Positions 12,301 to 20,216 of a DNA stretch of 64,000 bases are shown piece after piece. Origin of the DNA: Sphaerolaimus hirsutus. Taxonomy: Eukaryota; Nematoda; Chromadorea; Monhysterida; Sphaerolaimidae. How positions within the stretch are numbered: position 1 is the first letter of the stretch; each line of letters opens with the position of its first letter. The stretch lies in the NCBI GenBank assembly GCA_964036195.1, contig OZ038454.1, positions 2,232,001 to 2,296,000 on the forward strand, read 5' to 3'. The notes beneath the pieces were generated by a model, which worked only from the letters and a program-made list of their open reading frames with translations, did no database searches and had not been told where the DNA came from. Position numbers and translations under genes: made by a program.

Positions 12301-14311
12301 TGTTGATGGGATCAACAAATCAGCAGCTTCTATCCATGGGCAATTTTTGTTTAATTTTTCAAAAGAAATAATTCCTTGTTTGTCAATTATTTTATCTATG
12401 TTGTGTATTAAAATTTTTACTGGTTGAGAAGAAAATGGTTGAACAACTGTTTTTTGTTTTGGATATATATTATGTTTATAATGGATTTTTGGATTGATTT
12501 GTTGTTTAAAATAAGTTTCAATTATTTTATGTGCATTTAGATGTTTCATTAAATCTAAACCAATTAACAATTTTGAATTTGCTGTTTTACAGCAATTGAC
12601 TAAAAATGGCCAATCAAAAACTTTCATAATTCCATTAGAACTAATGTATTCAATAGGTAATTTAGTTTGTTTTATTTCTTCTGGTTTAAATGGGCCATTT
12701 GCGTGGTTTACTTTGATGTTGGCTGGTGAAAGTATATATTTTGGATGTATCCATTTGAGTATGGACTCTGGTATGAGGCAACGAGTTGCACCAGTATCCA
12801 ATACTGCATTTAATGATACTATTTTACCTGAAATCCACTCATTTTGAACAAATTCAATTCATGAACCACTTTTTCATAGTCATTTTGCAATTTTGTCAAC
12901 TGATCTTTTGTTTGCACCAGAGATTTCGCCAGGTCAGTGTTGATACTTTTTTTTTTTTTTTTTTTAAGTCGATACTTTTATTGGAGTCCTCGATTAAGCT
13001 CCCGTACTGACCCATGGTGGAGCATAAATACGTAACGAAGAGAAAAGATCACAAAGCGCATTTATCACCAAAACATTTTTAATCATAATCTCATAACATC
13101 CGACACATACCGTATTACCTCGAAATACCCCCATGGGGGTTTATTATTTCGCCAGCAAAATTTGAGGGGGGGTTAATTCGAGGGGGGGGGTTTATTCGAG
13201 GGGGGGTTTTATTATTTCGCCAGAAATTTTCGTGAAATTCATAGTAAAGAATACACATTTTCTTACACAAAAACGGTAATAAACGTGAGAATATAGGTTA
13301 TATTGGGGCTGTAGATGTACATCTGTACACGAATGAGCGTATAAGAGTAGCTGCGATGCAAATAAGTAATAAAAAATACATCATGTACATTGCATACATG
13401 ATGTACATCATTCCGGAGGGGGGGTATTTCGAGGGGGGGGGTTATTTTCCCCCCAGCCCATTTTGAGGGGGGGGGTTAATTCGAGGGGGGGGGGTTAATT
13501 CAAGGGGGGGATAATTCGAGGTAATACGGTAGTCACCATTGTCTACCGACCATAGTCGATGCAACACAGAGAATGTAGGTAACTGTATTTTGTAATTAAC
13601 TGACAACAAATTATGAACAAAATAGTGAAAGAAATCTCATAAATAATTCTGATTTAAAATTCAACACAATTCCAGGTACCCTCTTCAGATAGGTAGGGCA
13701 GATTTCACAGTATATTTGATGGAGTGTTTTTCCAAACAAGACTAAAAACAGTTTTAAAAGTTTCAATGCACTGAAATTACTGTCTGTTCCCCTTACATAG
13801 GTGGCTGTAGAGTGACCATTTAGCCATGGGCTTGTGAAATTTGCTAAAATAATCAGTTGATAATTAATAATAATAATAGTTGTCTCACACATGTTGTTGA
13901 TTATGGTGATTGACGATTGATTGACCCATCCAAAGGTGATAATAATGGTATTTTCCAAAGCAAAGTGGCAAATACAACACATATGACATTTTTACGTTTA
14001 CGCTTTTTTTTACGTATTCCTTGGTATTTTAAAAATACCTTATGTTTTAGTATTTATACTTTTGATTTGGAAAAGGTATTTACGTTTTCGTTCACGTTTT
14101 CTAAAAATACCAGTATTTGTACAACTCTGCACCACACACACTTGCAGGCACCAGCAGTGCATCAAACTACCCATCACACCAGCAGTGAGGCAGCCAGCAC
14201 CACTGCCAAAACCTGTCAAAGTTGACAATGTATACACGGACACCATGCACTTGGCAAGCGCGCAGAACTTGGCACCAATCCAACAGGTCAAACTGTTCAC
14301 AAGCCAGCAAG
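3318..14311 (+). CDS. globin-like gene with C-terminal extension (partial; 4 exons recognised)
   Basis: Exons: 3318-3612, 3918-4122, 4424-4631 and 14148-14311. Exon 1 follows a TACTCAG acceptor and encodes the A-E helix region (ITERQAQLLLRSW, IFMHMFKLDPK, MVTFQKSLDRIL, IQHLRQLGR). Exon 2 encodes the G-H region (SLWNVFAEAMIETV ... MSIGFF). Exon 3 (KIATAKIKAAS ... HKTDGKIVFGK) and exon 4 (PAVRQPAPLPKPVKV) form a basic, proline-containing tail. The exon 2/3 junction (phase 1) and exon 3/4 junction (phase 2) match exactly, which supports one gene. The last intron holds the 9.15 kb hAT insertion. The distal (E7) position reads lysine in FGEKMV, and no proximal (F8) histidine is seen after LGRM, although an in-frame stop soon after leaves the exon 1 end uncertain. 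It may be a non-haem globin fold, a pseudogene, or a misread exon border. The first exon and the final exons are not identified. Confidence 0.7.
5306..5455 (+). repeat. Ty3/gypsy long terminal repeat, left copy
   Basis: A 150-bp repeat starting TGTTATGAGATT and ending CTCTGAACA. The same sequence stands at 8718-8867 on + and, truncated, at 12966-13098 on -. It contains AATAAA near its 3' end. A tRNA-like primer-binding site begins two bases after its end. The left flank TTCGA resembles TCCGA at the far right end of the complex (13099-13103), a possible 5-bp duplication with one mismatch. Confidence 0.9.
5458..5508 (+). promoter_or_regulatory. extended tRNA-Ala-like primer-binding site
   Basis: Starts with TGG two bases after the LTR, as expected for reverse transcription primed by a tRNA ending in CCA. 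Read on the minus strand the match continues beyond the usual ~18 bases. It shows an acceptor strand CTCGTCC plus ACCA, a perfect T-arm (CAGGG, loop TTCGATC, CCCTG), a variable region, and an anticodon arm TTTGCAT GCGAG like tRNA-Ala(UGC). About 45 bases of tRNA-like sequence are therefore captured. It is not a full tRNA gene, because the 5' half is missing. Confidence 0.75.
5604..6685 (-). CDS. unknown 4-exon gene inside the LTR unit
   Basis: Exons on the minus strand: 6685-6655 (ATG, serine/threonine-rich start), 6586-6398, 6118-5943 and 5831-5604 (stop). All internal borders have GT/AG sites and all three intron phases match, giving a continuous frame of about 207 residues. Recognisable pieces are HPCHAQFWCDGQKRR (Cys/His and basic) in exon 2, an acidic stretch VDQIEIEFVDFTHEQ in exon 3, and exon 4 with VCTYEECSERH and a final VCCRLCYEN. 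The cysteines could bind zinc. No family was recognised. It is transcribed away from the + strand gene starting at 6912, so the pair probably shares the 6686-6911 region as promoter. The last exon ends about 150 bases from the left LTR's primer site. Confidence 0.65.
6912..8474 (+). CDS. unknown multi-exon gene inside the LTR unit
   Basis: Exons: 6912-7021 (ATG, MAQLQAGKQDSQQ), 7186-7354, 7581 to about 7844, 7920-8198 and 8346-8474 (stop after EEEE). Borders at 7021/7186 (phase 2), 7354/7581 (phase 0) and 8198/8346 (phase 0) fit GT/AG splicing in frame. The exon 3 to 4 join has no clear donor, so that step is unresolved or damaged. Features: a Cys-rich segment CYTAKCHMTTCQRCG, a charged stretch likely to be coiled coil (TKDQLTKLQNDYEKVVHEL), a Gly/Arg-rich patch RGFGRGGFRGRNMRHRG, and a Ser/Thr/Gln-rich tail. 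RG-rich and coiled-coil parts suggest an RNA-binding or capsid-like protein, but no family is recognised. Part of exon 2 plus the first bases of intron 2 recur at 12852-12945 fused to pol. Confidence 0.55.
8475..8672 (+). other. Asn/Asp-rich open frame after the unknown gene
   Basis: An open frame follows the stop of the preceding gene. A possible acceptor (GGACAATTTCAG) precedes codons for a low-complexity Asn/Asp run (NDNNANDNNDNDNN). It could be an alternative last exon of the 6912 gene, or chance. It ends just before the purine tract of the right LTR. Confidence 0.3.
8718..8867 (+). repeat. Ty3/gypsy LTR, middle copy
   Basis: 150 bp, essentially identical to 5306-5455. It is preceded by a purine tract and so serves as the 3' LTR of the left unit. 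It is followed by a ~48-bp stretch (8869-8916) that is the reverse complement of 8251-8298 in the last intron of the unknown gene, a sign of inversion or self-integration at this LTR edge. Confidence 0.9.
8930..9778 (+). CDS. gag: Ty3/gypsy-type Gag with CCHC zinc knuckle
   Basis: A 282-residue open frame starting MVPENLLDRFWRMVF. The middle has the helical retroelement Gag core (VHQWGRLAQQENDTCIMFC, RFMNGIRTAWFDENV). Near residue 200 is a zinc knuckle C-x2-C-x4-H-x4-C (CLTCKKQGHRAANC) that binds the element's RNA. A Gln/Asn/Pro-rich tail follows and ends VQINVAEF. In an intact element the protease frame would follow. Here the downstream sequence is pol in the opposite orientation, so gag and pol are tail to tail and cannot be made from one transcript. 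Confidence 0.85.
   Translation: MVPENLLDRFWRMVFVAKFKDCAKDVYKSYTSEQKSNYKFIVEQFKAMFKTHTQRLTVHQWGRLAQQENDTCIMFCARLMAKLPLEYYKRLAEDDKNYIILTRFMNGIRTAWFDENVLLTLQKDIESGTVTEPREAALRLDDYLFTLKRLGMRRNNPTIAPKSLDSKPTNQTKSTTFNRDQMKQTNFNRDRFITCLTCKKQGHRAANCFSKQLTSQQNRMPPSAGYTGVKTVGPTSTHNNPVLNKPNTAKFYNQQSTTKSNDKKPMTGPLAPRQVQINVAEF
9774..12850 (-). pseudogene. pol: Ty3/gypsy Pol (protease-RT-RNase H-integrase), 3'-truncated and inverted
   Basis: One long frame read on the minus strand. In order: aspartic protease (LDTGATRCLIP near its start), reverse transcriptase (VDYRLVNQ, FSSLDLKHGFYNLPL, CPMGASGSPATFQ, catalytic YLDDLL near residue 460), RNase H (IQTDACKYGLSAVL, VVQTDNSG), integrase zinc domain (HAGLYGTHGN ... 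CEKCSTCHHF), then the integrase core (MDMVEL, LITDNALEFHS). The frame breaks off in the core after GQPYHPQN and runs into antisense gag, so the last catalytic Glu region and C-terminus are missing. Upstream it begins abruptly after a captured piece of the 6912 gene. The polyprotein looks young, with no internal stops, but the copy is dead through rearrangement. Confidence 0.92.
12852..12945 (-). repeat. captured fragment of the 6912 gene exon 2
   Basis: The reverse complement of about 7240-7367: the coiled-coil end of exon 2 and the first ~12 bases of its intron. It is joined directly to the protease start on one side and to a poly(T)/poly(A) tract on the other. Retention of intron bases means the source was DNA or unspliced RNA. 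Confidence 0.85.
12946..13098 (-). repeat. inverted, truncated LTR ending in a poly(A) tract
   Basis: On the minus strand the LTR runs from TGTTATGAG through AATAAAAGTATCGACTT, then breaks into ~19 A residues instead of the normal LTR end. This is what a polyadenylated element transcript looks like and marks the transcript 3' end (R/U5 border). It forms the outer right border of the gypsy complex. Confidence 0.85.
13110..13529. mobile_element. TA-flanked palindromic element with G-runs (CCGTATT family)
   Basis: Termini CCGTATTACCTCGAAATACC at both ends, inverted, flanked by TA. The arms carry repeated GGGGGG-TTAATTCGAGG words. TA flanks suggest a Tc1/mariner-like non-autonomous element. There is no coding sequence. 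It sits 11 bases from the inverted LTR, within the large hAT insertion. Confidence 0.75.
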
Positions 14312-14475
14312 GTGCACAGTGTGCTCCAGTGAATTTGTGTCCAAGTTTGGATCTGGGTACACAGGAACGGATCCAGGGATCATGTGAACAACAGTGCCAC
14401 TTGAGACCACATCAGCCGCATGTTGGTCATTGATGCAATCACTTTGACTAAAGCTATGGTATAGATAGCCGGCAG

Positions 14476-15450
14476 ACATGATACTCTACAAATAGATATG
14501 ATTTATGTCTTCAGCTGGCAGACAGCCAACCGAAAACTTATGAACCGACGTCTGCCCACCCCACTCACCCCGACTCTGCACCGGTGCAGTCAGCTGCAGT
14601 TCACTGCGCTGCGGTGATGAAGTGTTACCTCCATAGAAAAATGTAGGGTCTAATGCAGAGTTGCGAAAGTGTATTTACACTTACCCGAAATACCTGGGTA
14701 AATGGGTATTTATATTTACACTTACACTTACACTTTCATAAAATACCCATGCACTTTTTTACACTTTCCTGGGCAAAATACCCAGGTACAGAAAGTGTAT
14801 TTTTTTTCTTTCAGATGGCCCTGTTTTATGCTTTTGAGAAAGCATAAAATAGGGTCATGTACAAAAATGCATTGAATGTAGAAAATATGGCAAATGTACA
14901 AACTAGCCTTTGATCTACAACCTTTGATCAGTACTCATGGCATTCTACAGTTTCATCATACTTTTGTAAAAAGGACAAGATCAATGGAAGTTCACCAACT
15001 GGACACAAAGTCAACTTTTGCATTGACATTAGCTGCATGTCCATTCTTGCATTTGAACAGTGTGTATCGCATTGCTTAATCAGTAAAACATCAACACTGA
15101 AAAACTGCCATTATTAGGGAACTTCATACCACTACAGTATTTGTTACAGTCTGAAATGTTTCATAAAAGGCTGTAAAATGTGAAATAATGCATGAAAATG
15201 ATAAATAAATTGATCTAAAGGTGAGAACAGCGGTGTTTTCTAATGCTCAACCGTGAGAGCTCTTTCTAAAAAAATCTTTTACACTTACACTTTTTTTGCA
15301 CTTTCCTAGGTATTTTTAAAATACCTTACACTTTTGGTATCCATACTCAAAATTTGGAAAGTGTATTTACACTTACACTTACACTTTCCAAAAATACCGG
15401 TATTTTAACAACTGTGGTCTAATGTCGCCCGAGTATACTTCCACGATTTA
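14476..15450. repeat. dispersed repeat (TATTTATAGATATGATTTATGTC type) with hAT insertion
   Basis: Bases 14476-14655 plus 15425-15450 match 30620-30845: 'gatatgatttatgtctt', 'ctggcagacagccaacc', 'gtgttacctcca', then 'aatgtcgcccgag'. Copy 1 is split by the hAT element 14656-15416. Copy 2 shows the uninterrupted site. No gene is seen. Confidence 0.7.
14656..15416. mobile_element. hAT-like palindromic element, TTACAC subfamily
   Basis: Ends CAGAGTTG / CAACTGTG with a perfect 8-bp duplication GTCTAATG (14648-14655, 15417-15424). Both termini are arrays of TTACAC-type words (ACTTACACTTACACTTTC). The terminal scaffold (GTATTTAC..TTACCCGAAATACC) is the same as in the TTTACG subfamily. It is about 760 bp, with no transposase. 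Confidence 0.88.
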
Positions 15451-15459
15451 ACCCCTGCC

Positions 15460-15620
15460 CAACGATGGCAAAAAAAAGATTCGAAAATTCGAAAACATTT
15501 TCGAATTTTCGAATTTTTTAGGACTTTTCGAATTTTTATTGCACCCCTAGAAAAAATACTTAAAATCGATTTTTTTCTAGAAAAATTCGAAAACGTTTCC
15601 GAATTTTCAAATCTTTTTCC
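15460..15620. repeat. TTCGAA-word element end
   Basis: Begins AACGATGGCAAAAAAA followed by reiterated ATTCGAAAA / TTTTCGAAT words. It is one end of the family seen complete at 30345-31630 and 60899-62058. The other end is not found here. Confidence 0.65.
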
Positions 15621-15811
15621 TATTTTTGGTTGAAAACGCATTAAAAATTGCAGAAACGCAATCCAAAACATCAATTTTACATGAAGTTTTTATAGCGGTA
15701 GAACAATAAATGTGATCAGTGCAAGTTGGGGAAAAAACAACATTCAACTCAAATGACACAACAACATAATACAAGATTTTACCTTCAATATATCCTAAAA
15801 TTAGTCCCAAG

Positions 15812-16373
15812 TAGGGTGTCAACTTTCCGTTTTCCATTTTCCGTTTCCGCTTTCCGCAGGCAAATTTTTTTCCATTTCCGTTTCCGTTTTCCGGCTGCTA
15901 ATTTTTTTTTCCGTTTCCTTTTTCCGGCTCATTTTCTGTTTTCCGGCTAAATTTTCAGTTTTTCCAGCTTTTTTCCATTTTCCATTTCAATTGTCTGTTT
16001 TTCAAACTTTTTCCACTTTCTAGCTCAAGTTTTCTGTTGCAGCCAAACTGGTAAACGCGAAATTTTTCTTATTCTAGCGAGATTTCTGCAAAATTTTTTA
16101 TTTCCGGATAAATTTCAGCAAATTTTTTTTTGTTTCTGGCAAAAGTTCAGCAAATTTTTTTCCGATTCCGGCATAATTTCAGCAAATTTTTTCCATTTCT
16201 GGCATACTTTCAGCAAATTTTTCCGTTTCTGTTTTCTGGCCTTTCATTTTTCCATTTTCCGTTTTCCGGCAAGTGCCAAAATTTTTCTGTTTCTGTTTCC
16301 GTTTTCCGGCAAGTGCCAAAAATTTTCCGTTTACGTTTCCGTTTTCCGCCAAAAAGTTTTTGTTGACACCCTA
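15812..16373. mobile_element. TTTCCG-word palindromic element
   Basis: Ends TAGGGTGTCAAC / GTTGACACCCTA. The interior consists of reiterated TTTCCG words alternating with GCAAATTTTT blocks. Flanks GTCCCAAG and GTCCAAGG are an imperfect 8-bp duplication. A sister copy at 34459-34987 has a perfect duplication, so hAT affinity is likely. Confidence 0.75.
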
Positions 16374-16387
16374 GTCCAAGGGAGTTA

Positions 16388-16825
16388 CCGTATTACCTCG
16401 AATTAACCCCCCCCCCCTTGAATTAACCCCCCCCCCCCTCGAAATACCCCCCCCCCCTAAATTTTAGCTGAGGAAATAATAAACCCCCCCCCCTCGAAAT
16501 ACCCCCCTCCCCTAAAATTGAGTGTAACGTGAACGTACATGACAAATACCGCAGTTTGTGATCTGTACAATGCAGAACACACGTTTAAAACTGATGATTG
16601 AGTGATGTTAGGGAAAGATTTATGCGTATATACAGTTATATATGCCTATAAACACATATACATCTATGTAATTGTTTGATTTTTCTACGTCTGCGTATGG
16701 GGAATTTCCGAAAATTCTGGCGAAATAATAGACCCCCCCTCGAATAAACCCCCCCTCGAATTATCCCCCCTCAAATTTTGCTGGCGAAATAATAAACCCC
16801 CTGGGGGTATTTCGAGGTAATACGG
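16388..16825. mobile_element. TA-flanked CCGTATT element with C-runs
   Basis: Termini CCGTATTACCTCGAATTAACC and GGTATTTCGAGGTAATACGG between TA dinucleotides. The arms are runs of C punctuated by TCGAA/TCGAAATA words, around a ~190-bp unique centre that is nearly the same as in 19630-20053. Confidence 0.8.
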
Positions 16826-17070
16826 TATTCTTGTCAGACTTTTTGACTGGTGAGTATTTGAGGTGGTGGGAGTTATTCAAGGGGAGCACTTATTTTCTAA
16901 GCACCAAAAATTACGCCAAACACTAAGCCATGGCACTTTTTTAGCAAAATAGGACCAAAATTTCCATGGTGCTTTTTCATCACTAGTCAAGTTATATTAA
17001 TATACAAACTTGTCAAATTTTACACAAAATGTCAAAAGTTCAGTATTACAATGTTTTCAGGTAAATTGAC

Positions 17071-17270
17071 NNNNNNNNNNNNNNNNNNNNNNNNNNNNNN
17101 NNNNNNNNNNNNNNNNNNNNNNNNNNNNNNNNNNNNNNNNNNNNNNNNNNNNNNNNNNNNNNNNNNNNNNNNNNNNNNNNNNNNNNNNNNNNNNNNNNNN
17201 NNNNNNNNNNNNNNNNNNNNNNNNNNNNNNNNNNNNNNNNNNNNNNNNNNNNNNNNNNNNNNNNNNNNNN
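17071..17270. other. assembly gap (N run)
   Basis: 200 unresolved bases. The gap ends at the left terminus of a C/G-run element, and homopolymer arms may explain the assembly break. Confidence 0.99.
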
Positions 17271-17271
17271 A

Positions 17272-17717
17272 CCGTATTTCCTCGAAATACCCCCGGGGGG
17301 TTTATTGTTTCATAGTGAGAATTTTGAGGGGGGGTTAAACGAGGGGGGGGGTATTTCGAGGGGGGGGTTTATTATTTCGCCAGAAATTTTTTGAAAACCA
17401 AGTACTAAATTGTCGTCTGAAACGTACGCAGACGTCGAAAATGCAACAAAAATCGCCATTTATAAGACTCTAAAGACTTGTATAAGTGTGTAGACGTATA
17501 ACCACTGTTCTCACATAACAGAGTCATCGTTTTTAACGTGTGTTTTGCATTACCCAGATGACAAACCGCAGCCTTTGTCATTTACGTGCTCTATACACTA
17601 AATTTGGGGGGGGGTATTTCGAGGGGGGGGTTTATAAGTTCATAGTGTCCATTTTGAGGGGGGGTATTTCGAGGGAGGGGGGTATTTCGAGGGGGGGGGT
17701 ATTTCGAGGAAATACGG
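17272..17717. mobile_element. TA-flanked CCGTATTTCC element
   Basis: Termini CCGTATTTCCTCGAAATACC / inverted, arms of G-runs with TTTCGAGG words, and a unique centre shared with 59613-60048 (opposite orientation). The right flank is TA; the left flank is in the gap. Confidence 0.75.
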
Positions 17718-17861
17718 TATATCCTTTGAAAAAGCTGCAAACACCGAAAAGTTTTGAAAATGAAATTCGTGTGCATTCTAGCGATGGTGAGTGATTATAG
17801 TGTATAAGCCCAGTTTACATCATGACAACTGATAATAGGTAAAACGAAAAAATTCTGGTGC

Positions 17862-18300
17862 CACTCCCAGACCCTGTAAAAAGCCCTGTAAAATGTCGAA
17901 TGTCATACAAAGTGTCAAAAGTTATGAAAACACGTTTGCCAGTTTGCAGGGCATTTTCCTTTTGACATTTTACAGGGCTTTTTACAGGGTCTGGGATGGT
18001 GATGTGAAAGCGCCATGGCGCTGGCGCCTGGCGCTAGCGCCAAAGCAAAAAGCGCCATGGCGCTTTTGGCGCTTGGCGCTAAAATGCTGTGGCGCCATTG
18101 GCGCTTTGCGCCGTGTTTCCGAAAAGCGCCATGGCGCTTTTGGCGCTTGGCGCTACTTTCCAGTGGCGCCATTGGCGCTTGGCGCCATTTTGCTGTGGCG
18201 CCATTGGCGCTTGGCGCTAGTTCCGGAAAAGCGCCATGGCGCTTTTGGCGCTTGGCGCCAAAAGTCTGGCGCTTTTTACATCACTAGTCTGGGAGTGCCC
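17862..18300. mobile_element. CCCAGACCCTGT palindromic element interrupted by a GGCGCC-word element
   Basis: The left terminus TGCCACTCCCAGACCCTG is mirrored by GGGTCTGGGAGTGCC once the insert at 17997-18286 is removed. The arms contain TGTAAAATGTC and ATGCAAAGTGTC-type words and fold back on each other. Relatives are at 19256-19440, 29126-29312, 30166-30344 and 31200-31370. Confidence 0.7.
17997..18286. mobile_element. GGCGCC-word hAT-like element (290 bp)
   Basis: Ends TGGTGATG / CATCACTA, with a perfect 8-bp duplication GTCTGGGA (17989-17996, 18287-18294). The whole body is made of GCGCCATGGCGC, TTTTGGCGCTTGGCGCT and close variants, so either strand can fold extensively. No coding capacity should be read into the open frames it creates. 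Confidence 0.88.
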
Positions 18301-19145
18301 CTACTTGGGATAAATTCAAAACATGCAAGAACGCATAGGGATAGACGGTAAATTCCCAAATCGACATCAATTGAATGATCAAAATCAAATCAAAATTTTA
18401 TTTACATCAAAATTTCGCAACGGAATTGTCGAAAGTAGCTAAATTTTGATGTCACATTTATACCTTGAGTATTACTGAACTTTTCTTAAATAATTTTTGG
18501 ACACAATTAGGTAGGTAGATAGTGAGTGTTTCCAACATGTCATTTTGGGGTAAAGATTAATTAATGTCAAATGTCATGCCAAGTGTCTACAATCATGGAA
18601 ATGCCCCGTAAAATGTCAAGTGTCAGGTGAGCCAATAGCCTATGTACCTAAATACGTGCAAACACAGGTTTTGGTGAGTGCATACGGGTCTCTGCCGCCA
18701 AACCCACCTCCAACCGGGGACAAAACACCCCCCGGCCCCCCGCCAGGTGAGAATGGCTTCTAGGTGTATTCATATCAATACCCCCCAAGTCTAAAAGAGA
18801 GGGTATAATTGAACCTGTGATCAGTAAACGCTTAGCGGACTGCATTCTATGCTTTTTTTGAATGAAGCAGTCCATCATGACGTCACCATTTAGAAAATAA
18901 AGGTGAATTCAAAAAAAGGAAAACATGTTAAGCATGTTCCTTTTTGGAACCGATCTTTCGTTTTTATAAAGTGTGAGCATGCATGAGAGTCCAGCTCACG
19001 CATTTTCGAAAATGCATAAGTAATTGCGCACCACAGAGTATACCAAAGCGAAATTGTCCACGCTTTTTCTTTATGTCCAAACTGCACTTTCTAACAGTTT
19101 TTTAAAACTTCAAATCCAAAAACCTCCAACCCAATCTACTCCCAG
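18300..19145. other. intergenic/intronic stretch, one possible exon
   Basis: Mostly unremarkable. At 18668-18746 (+) a CAAACACAG acceptor and an AG/GTGAGA donor frame a short Pro-rich open stretch (SAAKPTSNRGQNTPRPP), which might be an upstream exon of the thyroglobulin-domain gene. Bases 18830-18890 hold a dispersed motif (CTCCATCATGACGTCA-like) also at 23160 and, degenerate, at 30780 and 44345. Confidence 0.3.
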
Positions 19146-20216
19146 ACTGTGCATCGAAGGAAGCCAAGGCAAAGGCAGACCTTGACCAGCTGATAGCCAG
19201 CGGCGCCATGGTCGACACATTCCACATGCCAGAGTGCACCCCCGATGGTGGGTGGGGCTGGGGGCAGTCCCAGACCCTGTAAAATGTCAAGTGTCATGCA
19301 AATTGTCTAAAGTCGTGGAAAATGCCCTGCAAAATGGCAACGAGTTGCCATTTTGCAGGGCATTTTCCACGACTTTTGACACTTTGCATGACATTTGACA
19401 TTTTCCAGGGCTTTTTACAGGGTCTGGGATTGCCACCAGGACTCAGTGTGATTGGACTTACCTATCAACTTATCACAATTTTGGCAAATTCATCAACATG
19501 TGACATTTTTGACACAAATTTTTCCTTCAAAAATGGTGAAACCGAGTCTAGATACCATCTCCAGGCTCGACTCAACTTTCAAACTTTTGGACTTATCAAC
19601 TTTTACAAGACGACTTACCTATTTATATACCGTATTACCTCGAATTAACCCCCCCTTGCATTAACCCCCCCCTCGAAATACCCCCCCTAAATTTCGGCTG
19701 AGGAAATAATAAACCCCCCCCTCGAAATACCCCCCCTACGATTGAGTGTAACGTGAACGTACATGACAAATACCGCAGTTTGTGATCTGTACAATGCAGA
19801 ACACACGTTAAAACTGATGATTAAATGACATTAGGGAAGGGTTTTTGTGTATATACAGTTATATATGCGTATAAACACATATACATCAATGTAATTGTTC
19901 GATTTTTCTACGTCCGCGTATGGGGAATTTCCGAAAATTTCTGGCGAAATAATAGACCCCCCCTCGAATAAACCCCCCCCCCCTCGAATTATCCCCCCTC
20001 AAATTTTGCTGGCGAAATAATAAACCCCCTGGGGGTATTTCGAGGTAATACGGTACTCACCATGCAGGTCTCCTATACAAGCGTGAGCAATGCATGGTGG
20101 GCATAATGAGTGCATGCTGGTGTGTTGACCCGGTGACTGGCGAGGAGGAGGAGGGCACTAGACTGTACGGCCCCGAGTTTCACAACAGACCAATTCCCTG
20201 CGGTGCTGTGGTCTGA
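19146..20216 (+). CDS. thyroglobulin type-1 domain protein, last two exons
   Basis: Exon 19146-19247 (acceptor CTACTCCCAG, donor GATG/GTGGGT) encodes the first half of the domain: a Cys, a helix with KEAKAKADLDQL, then MPECTPDG. Exon 20068-20216 (acceptor CACCATGCAG) continues in the same phase (G|GT) with YKREQC and the hallmark CWCVDPVTGEE..GTR, then a last Cys and a stop. The order C..PECTPDG..QC..CWCV..C is the thyroglobulin type-1 repeat, an extracellular disulphide domain that often inhibits cysteine proteases or binds partners. The intron is packed with two palindromic elements (19256-19440, 19630-20053). Upstream exons are not identified, so the parent protein is unknown. Confidence 0.78.
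19256..19440. mobile_element. CCCAGACCCTGT palindromic element
   Basis: Near-perfect foldback: GGCAGTCCCAGACCCTG at the left, CAGGGTCTGGGATTGCC at the right, with internal AAAATGTC, TGCAAA and GCCCTGCAAAATGGCAA words mirrored around the centre near 19335. It lies directly after the donor site of the first thyroglobulin-domain exon. Confidence 0.75.
19630..20053. mobile_element. TA-flanked CCGTATT element with C-runs
   Basis: Termini CCGTATTACCTCG..., inverted at the right end, with TA on both sides. The centre closely matches 16388-16825, suggesting recent amplification. It ends 14 bases before the second thyroglobulin-domain exon. Confidence 0.82.

Larger units (their letters stand above)
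4977..14129. mobile_element. large hAT-type insertion (9153 bp) with nested retroelement complex
   Basis: The outer ends are CAGAGTTG and CAACTCTG, flanked by a perfect 8-bp duplication CACCACAC (4969-4976 and 14130-14137), the hAT signature. The first ~150 and last ~200 bases carry the TTTACG/CGTAAA words and CCGAAATACCCGG blocks of the small hAT family found elsewhere in the window. The interior is almost filled by the gypsy complex (5306-13098) and a G/C-rich TA element (13110-13529). No hAT transposase frame is visible, so it may be a small element enlarged by later insertions. It lies in an intron of the globin-like gene, between phase-compatible exons. Confidence 0.8.

Noticed and set aside
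8930..12801. One functional gypsy element reading gag-pol
   Set aside because: gag and pol are on opposite strands, integrase is truncated, and the LTRs are inverted relative to each other.
15726..16366. Phe/Pro/Arg-rich frames over TTTCCG arrays (also 34424-34708)
   Set aside because: Low-complexity translation of a repeated hexamer inside a short palindromic transposon.
17893..18351. Long Ala/Trp/Arg-rich open frames over the GGCGCC arrays (also at 32.9, 60.3, 62.3 and 63.6 kb)
   Set aside because: They arise from reiterated GCGCCATGGCGC words, are open on both strands, and lie within elements with target duplications; there is no sign of protein selection.
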